A stretch of 64,000 nucleotides of DNA, taken from positions 19,145 to 83,144 of the forward strand of contig PABI01000115.1 of assembly GCA_002699125.1 (NCBI GenBank), written 5' to 3'. Below are positions 30,227 to 38,088 of the stretch, one piece after another; the first letter of the stretch is position 1, and every line of letters begins with the position of its first letter. Made by a program: the position numbers and the translations under genes. Origin of the DNA: Anaerolineaceae bacterium. GTDB taxonomy: Bacteria; Chloroflexota; Anaerolineae; Promineifilales; Promineifilaceae. The notes under the pieces were generated by a model. It saw only the letters and a program-made list of their open reading frames with translations. It made no database searches and was not told where the DNA came from.

Positions 30227-31224
30227 GCGAAAACAACGGAACCAATGTTAAACCCAAATTTGCCATGTATTGGGCTGCTTCGTGTGGCGGTTGTGAAATT
30301 GCCGTGCTCAACATTGGCGAGAAAATTCTGGACGTGGATGCTAACTTTGATGTGGTGTTCTGGCCGGTGGCGATGGACTCCAAGTACAAAGATGTAGAGG
30401 CAATGCCAGATAAATCCATCACGTTGACGCTGTTTAACGGCGGCATTCGCAATGAAGAAAATGCCCACATGGCCAAACTGCTGCGCCGAAAGTCGCAAAT
30501 CCTGGTGGCGTTTGGCTCCTGTGCCTCGGAAGGGTGCATTCCGGGTATGGCCAACTTTTCTTCGACGGAGCAGATTTTTACGGCCGTTTACGACGGCATC
30601 TCCACAGAAAATCCAGACGGGATACGGCCGCAGTACAGCTACGAAATGCCCGAAGGCACCATCACCATTCCCACGTTCAATCCGGTGCTGAAGACGCTGG
30701 ATCAGGTGGTGGACGTCGATTACTATATGCCGGGCTGTCCGCCGGAGTCGCACCAGATTGCGGCCGTTGTCGAGCTGGTGATCAAAGCATTGCATGGCGA
30801 GGCAGAGCTGCCGCCGCCAGGCAGCGTCATCGGGGCTGGCATCTCAACCGTTTGTGAAGAATGCAGCCGCGAGCGCAACGTGAAGAAGATCACCCAGTTC
30901 CGGCGCATTCACGAGGTGACTGAGATTGATCCCAATTTGTGCCTGCTGGAGCAGGGCATTTTGTGCAACGGTCCGGCGACGCGCAGCGGCTGCGGCGCGC
31001 TGTGTCCTGGGGTGAACGCCGCCTGCGTGGGCTGTTACGGTCCGGCAGAAGGTGTGGTGGATTATGGAGCGCGGATGATGACGGCCGTTGCCTCCGTCAT
31101 CGACAGTCGGGACCCCGACGAAATTGACCGCATTCTCGACGGCATCGTTGATCCGGCCGGTTCTTTCTATCGCTTTAATTTGGCCCATTCGCTGCTTCAT
31201 GCTGCTAAAGAGGCTGTGAGCTAA
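30223..31224 (+). CDS. mvhG: [NiFe] hydrogenase small subunit, group 3c (MvhG-like)
   Basis: 333 aa from the ATG at 30223, which overlaps the mvhD stop; the frame also opens upstream inside mvhD without support. Proximal cluster ligands are seen in AASCGGCEIAVLN, FGSCASEGCIPG and YMPGCPPE; further clusters in VCEECSRERN, CLLEQGILCNG and CGALCPGVNAACVGCYGP. The protein has no Tat signal, so it is cytoplasmic, as in group 3 enzymes. Electrons pass from MvhA to MvhD through it. A GTGAAT repeat separates it from mvhA. Confidence 0.94.
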   Translation: MSENNGTNVKPKFAMYWAASCGGCEIAVLNIGEKILDVDANFDVVFWPVAMDSKYKDVEAMPDKSITLTLFNGGIRNEENAHMAKLLRRKSQILVAFGSCASEGCIPGMANFSSTEQIFTAVYDGISTENPDGIRPQYSYEMPEGTITIPTFNPVLKTLDQVVDVDYYMPGCPPESHQIAAVVELVIKALHGEAELPPPGSVIGAGISTVCEECSRERNVKKITQFRRIHEVTEIDPNLCLLEQGILCNGPATRSGCGALCPGVNAACVGCYGPAEGVVDYGARMMTAVASVIDSRDPDEIDRILDGIVDPAGSFYRFNLAHSLLHAAKEAVS

Positions 31225-31325
31225 TTGTGAATTGTGAATTGTGAATCGTGAATGGTGAATGGGTCTTCGTTCACCATTCGCAATTAAATAGCGACGATCC
31301 GTCGCCTACAATTCACCATTCCACT
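31225..31325. repeat. GTGAAT repeat with inverted half between mvhG and mvhA
   Basis: TTGTGAATTGTGAATTGTGA runs into GTGAATGGTGAATG, followed by the inverse TTCACCATTCGCAATT and CAATTCACCATTCC. The two halves can form a long imperfect hairpin within the operon. It may tune relative expression of the two hydrogenase subunits. Confidence 0.75.
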
Positions 31326-31336
31326 GGAGAACAACT

Positions 31337-32803
31337 ATGGAGCGCATCACAATCGACCCCATTACCCGCCTGGAAGGGCATGGCAAGATCGAGATTTTCC
31401 TAAACGATGAAGGGGATGTGGCCAACACTTATTTCCAGATACCGGAGCTGCGCGGCTTTGAACGATTCTGTGTCGGCCGTCCTGTGGAAGAGATGCCCGT
31501 GCTGACCAATCGCATCTGCGGTGTCTGCCCGGAGGCGCACCACATGGCCGCCGCCAAAGCTGGTGACGCCGTCTATGGTGTGGAGCCAACCTCCACCGCC
31601 AAGAAATTGCGCGAACTGCTGTACATGGGCTTTTACTTTACCGATCACACCACCCACTTTTACGCCCTGGGCGGCCCCGATTTTGTCATGGGGCCAGACG
31701 CCCCCGTTGCCGAGCGTAACATTCTGGGCGTCATTCACAAAGTGGGGTTGGAGATTGGCGGCAAGGTGATCCAGGCGCGCAAATATGGCCACACCGTCGT
31801 GGAGATGTTGGGCGGACGCAAGGTCCATCCCTGCACCTCAATTCCCGGCGGCGTCACCAAAGGACTCACGGAGGAAGAACGGCAGCAGATTGAAGAGATG
31901 GGGCGCTGGGGCATTGAGTTTGCCCAGTTTAGCCTGAAGCTGTTCAGCGACATGGTGTTGGGCAACCAGACCTACCTGGACTTGATTCTGGGCGATATTT
32001 ACACGCACAAAACGCATTACATCGGACTGGTAGATGAAAACAACCGCGTTAACTTCTACGATGGCAAGGTGAGCGTCGTTGATCCCGACGGCAAGCGGCT
32101 GGGCAAATATGCGCCGCACGAATACACGGACTGGATCGCTGAGCGGGTGGAGCCGTGGACCTACCTCAAGTTCCCCTACCTGAAAAAAGTTGGCTGGAAA
32201 GGATTTGAAGAAGGCAAAGAGTCGGGTATCTACATGGCTACGCCGCTGTCGCGGCTGAACGCCGCTGACGGCATGGCGACGCCATTGGCGCAGGAGCATT
32301 ATGAGCAGTTTTACGAGACGCTGGGCGGCAAGCCGGTGCACCAGCGCCTAGCCACGCATTGGGCGAGGCTGATCGAGCTGCTCTATGCGGCTGAACGGCT
32401 GGTGGAGCTGGCCACGGACGAGGAGATCACCTCGCCCGACCTGCACAACGTGCCCACCCAGGTGCCCACCGAAGGTGTGGGCATTGTCGAAGCACCGCGC
32501 GGCACATTGACCCACCATTACTGGACAGATGAACGGGGCGTGTTGACGAAGGTGAACCTGATTGTTGGCACTACGAACAACTATGCACCCATCAGCATGT
32601 CGATCAAAAAAGCGGCCCAGAGCCTGATCAAGAAAGGCACAGTCGTGAACGAAGGACTGCTGAATATGGTCGAGATGGCCTTCCGCGCCTACGATCCCTG
32701 CTTTGGCTGCGCCACCCATTCGCTGCCGGGGCAAATGCCGCTACAGGTAACGATACGGGATGCGGCCGGTGAACCGGTTGAGGTACTGAAGCAATTTTGC
32801 TAA
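31337..32803 (+). CDS. mvhA: [NiFe] hydrogenase large subunit, group 3c (MvhA-like)
   Basis: 488 aa with GGAG before the ATG. N-terminal IDPITRLEGHGKIEIFL; L1 motif RICGVCPEAHHMAAAKA with two Ni ligands; C-terminal L2 motif DPCFGCATHSLPGQMP with the other two. The group 3 body segments GGRKVHPCTSIPGGVTKG and ETLGGKPVHQRLATHW are present. The protein continues about 25 residues past the L2 histidine, the tail normally removed by the maturation protease encoded next. It oxidises or forms H2 in the cytoplasm as the catalytic subunit of the Hdr-Mvh complex. Confidence 0.95.
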   Translation: MERITIDPITRLEGHGKIEIFLNDEGDVANTYFQIPELRGFERFCVGRPVEEMPVLTNRICGVCPEAHHMAAAKAGDAVYGVEPTSTAKKLRELLYMGFYFTDHTTHFYALGGPDFVMGPDAPVAERNILGVIHKVGLEIGGKVIQARKYGHTVVEMLGGRKVHPCTSIPGGVTKGLTEEERQQIEEMGRWGIEFAQFSLKLFSDMVLGNQTYLDLILGDIYTHKTHYIGLVDENNRVNFYDGKVSVVDPDGKRLGKYAPHEYTDWIAERVEPWTYLKFPYLKKVGWKGFEEGKESGIYMATPLSRLNAADGMATPLAQEHYEQFYETLGGKPVHQRLATHWARLIELLYAAERLVELATDEEITSPDLHNVPTQVPTEGVGIVEAPRGTLTHHYWTDERGVLTKVNLIVGTTNNYAPISMSIKKAAQSLIKKGTVVNEGLLNMVEMAFRAYDPCFGCATHSLPGQMPLQVTIRDAAGEPVEVLKQFC

Positions 32804-32821
32804 TAAAAGAGCGCATTTTAC

Positions 32822-32896
32822 CGTGGAGAACGCAGAGTTTTTCTCCGGGGTTATTCATTACTCCGCGCCCTCTGCGTCTCTGTGGTTAATTTTTTA
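32822..32896. repeat. CCGTGGAGAACGCAGAG...CTCTGCGTCTCTGTGG repeat
   Basis: An imperfect inverted repeat of the CCGCGGAG family between mvhA and the protease gene. It occupies nearly all of the 106-bp gap. Confidence 0.7.
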
Positions 32897-32909
32897 GTAT
32901 TGAGGACAT

Positions 32910-33404
32910 ATGAATCGTAGCAAGACGCTGGTTGTTGGCCTGGGTAATCCCATCTTGGGCGATGATGGGGTAGGTTGGCGCGTGGCGGAGGCGGTGCAAA
33001 CGGCCGTTCCCCAGGCAAAGGTCGAATTTCTGGCGCTGGGTGGATTAAGCCTCATGGAACGGCTCATCGGCTACGACCGGGTGATCATCATCGATTCGAT
33101 CCAAACGCAAAACGGCCGTATCGGTGATGTCGCCATCTTTCCTTTGCAGGCGTTACCGGATTTGTCGGCGGGGCACACGACGGCCGTACACGACACCTCG
33201 CTGCAAACCGCCATCGCCCTGGGCCGCCAGATGGGTGCCCAACTGCCCGACGACATCACGATCGTGGGCATCGAAGCCATCCGCGTCTACGATTTTTCTG
33301 ATGAGCTGACACCCGAAATAGAAGCGGCCGTTCCGCAGGCGGTAACGGCCGTACTCACCCTATTGCATGCCAGTTCAGAAATAGAGTGCTTAAGCACACC
33401 ATGA
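32910..33404 (+). CDS. hydrogenase maturation protease
   Basis: 164 aa of the HyaD/HupD/HycI family with GAGG before the start. Seen: LVVGLGNPILGDDGVGWRVA with a nickel-binding acid residue, VIIIDSIQT with the second acid, and AVHDTSLQTAIALG with the metal-binding His. It should cut the C-terminal tail of MvhA after nickel insertion. Other maturation genes (hypABCDEF) are not in the window. Confidence 0.9.
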   Translation: MNRSKTLVVGLGNPILGDDGVGWRVAEAVQTAVPQAKVEFLALGGLSLMERLIGYDRVIIIDSIQTQNGRIGDVAIFPLQALPDLSAGHTTAVHDTSLQTAIALGRQMGAQLPDDITIVGIEAIRVYDFSDELTPEIEAAVPQAVTAVLTLLHASSEIECLSTP

Positions 33405-33414
33405 ATAAAAATTC

Positions 33415-33496
33415 TCATCCACAGATTGCGCAGATTACGCAGATTTTTTCTCTTTTCCTCTGCGTTCTCCGCGCCTCTGCGGTTAAATTCTTTTAG
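33415..33496. repeat. AATCTGCG-family and CCGCGGAG-family repeats
   Basis: ACAGATTGCGCAGATTACGC is followed directly by CCTCTGCGTTCTCCGCGCCT. Two repeat families are juxtaposed in one 100-bp gap, as also at 33980-34065. Confidence 0.65.
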
Positions 33497-33505
33497 GAGG
33501 AAGAG

Positions 33506-33979
33506 ATGGTTTCTCCCGAACTTTTGCGACGGTATCCTTTTTTTGCTTTTATGACCCACCAGCAGCGCCAGGAAGTGGCGATGATTGCCGATGAGGTCGA
33601 GGTTCCGGCCAACACAATCCTGTTTGCCATTGAGGAAAAAGCCGAGGCGCTGTATTTGCTCATGAACGGTAGCCTTGATTTGCACTACGTGGTGCTAGAC
33701 GAAAACCTGCCCGCCCTGCGCAAGGATTTCATGATTGGCACGATCAATCCGGGGGAGGTGTTGGGCATTTCGGCGTTGATTGAGCCGTATACGCTGACAG
33801 CAACGGCCGTAACCACCCAGCCCTGCTCCCTGATCAAAATCGATGCTTTGGCCCTGCGCGATTTGTGTGAGCAAGACCACGACCTGGCCTACGGTCTGCA
33901 AAAGCAGCTGGCCCGCACCACGATGCAGCGCCTGCACGCCACCCGCGTGCTGCTCGCCGCTGCCACAGCGCCCGTGTGA
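33506..33979 (+). CDS. cyclic-nucleotide-binding-domain protein without DNA-binding domain
   Basis: 157 aa with TAGGAGG before the ATG. The cNMP fold is seen in LLRRYPFFAFMTHQQRQEVA, ILFAIEEKAEALYLLMNGSL and INPGEVLGISALI, with the phosphate-binding cassette region FMIGTINPGEVLG lacking the classical arginine pattern (Gly-Glu-x-Ala-Leu). The protein ends after the C-helix, so there is no Crp/Fnr helix-turn-helix. It follows the hydrogenase genes and may sense a nucleotide or redox cue for the complex; it cannot itself bind the CRP-like sites nearby. Confidence 0.82.
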   Translation: MVSPELLRRYPFFAFMTHQQRQEVAMIADEVEVPANTILFAIEEKAEALYLLMNGSLDLHYVVLDENLPALRKDFMIGTINPGEVLGISALIEPYTLTATAVTTQPCSLIKIDALALRDLCEQDHDLAYGLQKQLARTTMQRLHATRVLLAAATAPV

Positions 33980-34065
33980 AAAACTTGACGCAAAGGCGCA
34001 AAGAGGCAAAGAAAGGAACAAACAAAGGAAAATCTGCGTTAATCTGCGAAATCTGCGGATAAAAA
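33980..34065. repeat. GCAAAGGCGCAAAGAGGC and AATCTGCG repeats
   Basis: TTGACGCAAAGGCGCAAAGA is followed by AAAATCTGCGTTAATCTGCG. Non-coding, between convergent genes. Confidence 0.6.
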
Positions 34066-34081
34066 ATTGGATGTACTGAGA

Positions 34082-35710
34082 CTACCAATTCTGCAAAGCA
34101 ATCAGCAGTACCTGAGCCAGGATGACGTTGATGATGATGGCGAAGGGGAACATGAGCGTGTAGCCGATGCCCGGCAGGGGATTTTGTGCCTGCTCTTCGG
34201 CGTAGTCCAGGACGGCCGGTTGGGGGGAGATCATGCCCAGGAGCAGGCTGAAAGGGATGCGCAGCAGTTTGTAGCCCAGCCACAGCGCCAGCGGCGTCGT
34301 CACCACAATGAGCCCAAACCCAAGCCCAAAAATGAGCCAACCTGCGCCGCCGGCAAACGCATTTAGAAAGGCGCTGCCGGAGCGCACGCCTACGGCAGCC
34401 AGGAGCAAAATCAGGCCAAACTGGCGCAGCGTCAGGTTGGCGCTGTAGGGCATCTTCCACAGGATGGGGCCGGTGCGGCGCAGCGCGCCTAGCACCAGCG
34501 CTACCAGCAGCGGTCCGCCCGCCAGCCCCAGTTGAAAAGTGATGCCGCCCGGCAGCGTAATCGGTATCAGGCCGATGAGCCAGCCGACGGTGATGCCGAA
34601 TCCGACCGTGAGCAGGTTGACGTGGCTGAGCTGGGCATAGGAATCGCCAAACAGTTCCACCAGATGGGGAATCTCTTCGCGGGGAGCCAGCACGCGGATG
34701 CGGTCGCCCCATTCCAAAACGGTGTCGCCGCGGGCCAGCAGCTCCACATCGCCGCGACGCACGTGGGAGACAATTGCGCCGTGCGTCTCGCGCAGGTTGA
34801 GCGTGGCCAACTGCTTGCCGGCAATGTCGGGATTGGAGACGAAGAGGCGTCGGCTGTTGTAGACGGCGTGATCGTGCAGCAAATCCTCGGCGGAGCGACG
34901 GCCGAAGTCGGTTTCCACCTGGGCCATTGCTTCCGGCGTGCCGGCGATGACAATTTTGTCACCTACCTGAAACTGTGTGTCGTTGCTGATCAGGCTGATA
35001 CTGTCGCCCCGGTACAAACGGCCGAATAACACATCCCACGCATGTTCGCGACGTAACTGGCGCAACGGCCGTTCCGTCATCGCTACTTTTGTCACATCAA
35101 TCGTGCAATATTGCAAATCGCGGGCGATGGGGTATTGGTGGCGCAGGCGGTGTGCTTCGGCGGCAAAATCGACCGGCCACAGGCGCAGGACAATAGCTAG
35201 GACCAGCATCCGGCCCAGCACGCCCAGCGGATACACCACAGAAAAACCGACGACGGCGTCGGCAGCGGCCGTATCCGCCCCGCCGCGCTGCCCAATCAAA
35301 TCCAAAACGCTGGCTAGGGCGGGCGTGTTGTTAGACATACCGGTGAAAATGCCTACCGTCGTCGCCGGGCTCAGGTCCAGCGCCAGGTGCAGGCCCAAAA
35401 GCAGCAGCGCCGGCAGGGCCATGATGCCCACGATGAACAGCACCTCACGCAGTCCCTCGCGGCGAAACTTGCTGAAGAAGCCCGGTCCGTTAGCCAGGCC
35501 GATGGTGTAAACAAACAGCACCAACCCCAAATCGAGGATGATCTGCGGCATTTGCAGCGCCGGGTCCAGCGCGCCAAATGCCAGACCAACAAATAAAACG
35601 GCCGCAACCCCCATACTGTTGCCCGCAATACGAATCTGGCCAATCCAGTAGCCAATGGCCACCACCAAAAAGAGCAAAAGCAGCGGATTGGCTTGTAGAA
35701 GTTCAATCAT
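34082..35710 (-). CDS. AspT/YbjL-family transporter with two TrkA-C domains
   Basis: 542 aa. About ten membrane segments in two halves (residues 1-190 and 375-540) around two cytoplasmic TrkA-C domains (about 200-285 and 290-370, for example VGDKIVIAGTPEAM and WGDRIRVLAPREEI). FTGMSNNTPALASVLD matches the conserved loop of the aspartate:alanine exchanger family. Substrate unknown: relatives carry aspartate, alanine or other organic acids. ATG at 35710 with weak ribosome site. No decarboxylase gene is adjacent. Confidence 0.85.
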   Translation of the reverse strand: MIELLQANPLLLLFLVVAIGYWIGQIRIAGNSMGVAAVLFVGLAFGALDPALQMPQIILDLGLVLFVYTIGLANGPGFFSKFRREGLREVLFIVGIMALPALLLLGLHLALDLSPATTVGIFTGMSNNTPALASVLDLIGQRGGADTAAADAVVGFSVVYPLGVLGRMLVLAIVLRLWPVDFAAEAHRLRHQYPIARDLQYCTIDVTKVAMTERPLRQLRREHAWDVLFGRLYRGDSISLISNDTQFQVGDKIVIAGTPEAMAQVETDFGRRSAEDLLHDHAVYNSRRLFVSNPDIAGKQLATLNLRETHGAIVSHVRRGDVELLARGDTVLEWGDRIRVLAPREEIPHLVELFGDSYAQLSHVNLLTVGFGITVGWLIGLIPITLPGGITFQLGLAGGPLLVALVLGALRRTGPILWKMPYSANLTLRQFGLILLLAAVGVRSGSAFLNAFAGGAGWLIFGLGFGLIVVTTPLALWLGYKLLRIPFSLLLGMISPQPAVLDYAEEQAQNPLPGIGYTLMFPFAIIINVILAQVLLIALQNW

Positions 35711-35805
35711 AAGTCCACCAAAATGGGAGCATATCAGGTTTTATTTGTTTGGTCATTGTTGCTGGGGAAAAAGAGCTGATAGACTGACAAAACTTATTTT
35801 CAGGG

Positions 35806-35885
35806 AGAGTACAGCGAATATCAGGAATCAACGAATGAAAGATGCTCAAGTTATATTCGTTGGTTCCTGCCATTCGTTGTACTCT
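35806..35885. repeat. long imperfect inverted repeat AGAGTACA...TGTACTCT
   Basis: AGAGTACAGCGAATATCAGG at the left pairs with CCTGCCATTCGTTGTACTCT at the right, covering about 33 bp per arm with a few mismatches. It lies in the 264-bp gap between the transporter start and the end of the FHA gene. I see no gene in this gap. Confidence 0.7.
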
Positions 35886-35974
35886 TGCCACTAATAGATT
35901 AATTCTGTCAATCAACAAAAAGAGAGCGGGAATCCATTTGCTGCGCGGGCATGACAGTTTATAGACTCGATGTG

Positions 35975-37978
35975 CTACAGAGTCTCCTCATCATCACTCT
36001 CAGAGGCGGTGGCTTCGTCTATTTCAGGTTCATCGAGTGAGGCTTCGTCGGGTGGGGCGGCGTCTTCCGCAGCCGGGGGGCGGAGCTGGAAGCGAAGCAG
36101 GATACGGCCGAGGCGGATTTCGTCGCCGTCTTGCAGCTGACGCGGGCTGAGGCCCAGCCGGTCGTGGTTTAAAAAAGTGCCGCTGGCGCTGCCTTCGTCG
36201 TAAAGCCAGTAACGGCCGTTCCGCCGCCGAATCCGCGCATGGAGCCGGGCCACCGAACTGTCGCCAAATACAATCTGGACTACCTCGTGATCCCGGCCAA
36301 TCGCCATGTTGTCTTCCTCTAAAATGATGGCGGTGCGGTTGCCAGGAGCGTCCTCTACCAGTTGCAGCGAGGCGACCAATGTCTCATCCACCTCATCTTG
36401 CGTCTCGTCGGATTCGGCCGTTTGCCGCCTGGGTCGAGGGCGTGGTGAAGACTTGAAGAAGCGTCGTCGCCACCAGCGAATGAGGATGAGTACCAGGCCC
36501 AGCAAGCCTAATCCCGCCAAAATAAGCAGCCAATCGTCGCGGCTGATCGTGTTGGTAACGGCCGTAACCCGCTCGACGGGGCTGGGCGTGGCCGTGGGGG
36601 CTGGTGTGGGCGTGGGCGGATCGGGGCGAACGGCCGTAATCGTTACTACTTCTGTCTCCGTTTCAGTCGTATAGCCCAGCACGTCCGTCAACTCGGCTCG
36701 CAGGCGGTATGCGCCCGTGTCTACCGACTGCACGTTCCAGCTTAAGTTGATGATACCTGCTTCGTCCGGCTGGGGCGTGGTAAGCTGTGGCTGCTGTTGC
36801 CCATCGACAAAGAGGGAAACGGCCGTAATCTCCCGCGGTAAATCATCTGGCCAGGACAGCTGCACCGGAATTTCTAGCGTAGTTGGTTCCAAATCCAGAA
36901 GAGGTGAATCGGGGGCACTGCCTTGCCGCTGAACGGCCGTTGTGGGCAGCGCCAGTTCAATTTGTGGCGGCACAATCTCCAGCACCAGCTCCGTGCTGGC
37001 TGTGAGATTGCCTATGTTGACCGTGATGGGGTAACGGCCGCTTTCCGTTTTCAGCGATTCGTAGCGGATTTGGGCCTGGTTGCCCTGCCGCTGCCAGATT
37101 AAAAAGAGGGGGTCTGCTTCTTCCGGGCGGGGCGCATGGACGTAAAAGGCCCGGGTGGGTTGGTACAGCGCGGCGGCGGCATCAATCTCGTCCAGGCTGG
37201 CCTGCGCGCCCAAAATGGCGGTAAACAGCGGCAGCTCAATGGATTGTGCTTCGGTCACAATGGTTTCAAAGTCGAGGAAGTGGCTCAGGCGGCGCGCTTC
37301 ACTGAGGAGGAGGATGGCCTGGTAACGGCCGCTTTCCTGAATCTCTGCCGCGTGGTCGATGGCTTGCAGCATCATGGCGTTGATGGGCACATCTTGCGGC
37401 AGGTCTGGTTCGTAATTTTGAATGGCGCTCACCAGACTATCAGGCGAACCGGCATCCTGCACCAAAAATTGGCCTGCTTCATTAGCCGCATCCGGCACCA
37501 GCAGCGAGATACGGTCAAAGCCAGAGGGATTCATGAAGCGGCTGGCGTAGCGCTCCAGCATCTCTTGCACCGTTTGCAGCCGTGTCACGCTGCGCCCCTC
37601 GTCAATAATGTTGAGCGATTGGTCGGCATCCAGCACAAAAATGATGTCTACGCCCACGGGGACAAACTGCACTTGATAATCGGCGATGGGCACGCCATTT
37701 TCCCGCAGCGTCAACCGCGTCAGGTCAGATTCCGGCAGCGGCGCGCCACGGCCGTCGCTGCTCAGCACATTCAGCGTTACCTCGGGGAAGTTGGACAGAT
37801 CCGGCCGGCTCAGCCGCAGCTGCACATCCCCTTGTGCCGTCACAGGATTTAAAAGCATCAATCCGCAGATCACACAGATTACGCAGATTAAAGGCTTGAA
37901 AGATCTGCGTAATCCTTCGGCAAGCTCAGGACAAGTTCTGCGCAATCTGCGGATATTTTTATGAATAATTTGGACCAT
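35975..37978 (-). CDS. vWA-like/FHA membrane protein
   Basis: 667 aa from the ATG at 37978, which has GGAG upstream; the longer frame to 38101 would run into the divergent gene. A signal-like N-terminus (KPLICVICVICGLMLLNPV, then TAQG) is followed by a vWA-like part (VDIIFVLDADQSLNI), Ig-like strands, a Pro/Thr linker (PPTPTPAPTATPSP), one membrane helix (WLLILAGLGLLGLVLILI), a basic stop and a C-terminal FHA domain (MAIGRDHEVVQIVFGD, then SVARLHARI and GSASGTFLN). The topology places FHA in the cytoplasm to bind phosphothreonine. The hydrophobic core of the signal is encoded by an intergenic-type repeat. Confidence 0.82.
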   Translation of the reverse strand: MVQIIHKNIRRLRRTCPELAEGLRRSFKPLICVICVICGLMLLNPVTAQGDVQLRLSRPDLSNFPEVTLNVLSSDGRGAPLPESDLTRLTLRENGVPIADYQVQFVPVGVDIIFVLDADQSLNIIDEGRSVTRLQTVQEMLERYASRFMNPSGFDRISLLVPDAANEAGQFLVQDAGSPDSLVSAIQNYEPDLPQDVPINAMMLQAIDHAAEIQESGRYQAILLLSEARRLSHFLDFETIVTEAQSIELPLFTAILGAQASLDEIDAAAALYQPTRAFYVHAPRPEEADPLFLIWQRQGNQAQIRYESLKTESGRYPITVNIGNLTASTELVLEIVPPQIELALPTTAVQRQGSAPDSPLLDLEPTTLEIPVQLSWPDDLPREITAVSLFVDGQQQPQLTTPQPDEAGIINLSWNVQSVDTGAYRLRAELTDVLGYTTETETEVVTITAVRPDPPTPTPAPTATPSPVERVTAVTNTISRDDWLLILAGLGLLGLVLILIRWWRRRFFKSSPRPRPRRQTAESDETQDEVDETLVASLQLVEDAPGNRTAIILEEDNMAIGRDHEVVQIVFGDSSVARLHARIRRRNGRYWLYDEGSASGTFLNHDRLGLSPRQLQDGDEIRLGRILLRFQLRPPAAEDAAPPDEASLDEPEIDEATASESDDEETL
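37858..37965. repeat. AATCTGCG repeat with nested CCTTCGGC element inside the FHA gene start
   Basis: ATCCGCAGATCACACAGATT and CGCAATCTGCGGATA are the outer arms; CCTTCGGCAAGCTCAGGACA sits nested within. On the minus strand it supplies codons for the Ile-Cys-Val-Ile-Cys signal core and for the preceding RRTCPELAEGLRRS. Confidence 0.75.
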
Positions 37979-38088
37979 TTTCTCCATCTTCCGCAGGCGT
38001 TCCACCCGATGAGCGTAGGTTGCTTTATGTTTACTTTCTGCGCTCGGTTTGTTATTATAGCACGGTAAATCCAGGGAGAGAGACTCAC

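Noticed and set aside
31225..31325. Possible CRISPR-like or tandem array (GTGAAT units)
   Set aside because: Units are 6-9 bases and degenerate, without spacers, and the right half is inverted. It is a palindromic repeat, not a CRISPR.
33506..33979. Crp/Fnr transcription factor as regulator of the CRP-like sites
   Set aside because: The protein ends after the cNMP domain and has no helix-turn-helix, so it cannot be the DNA-binding regulator.
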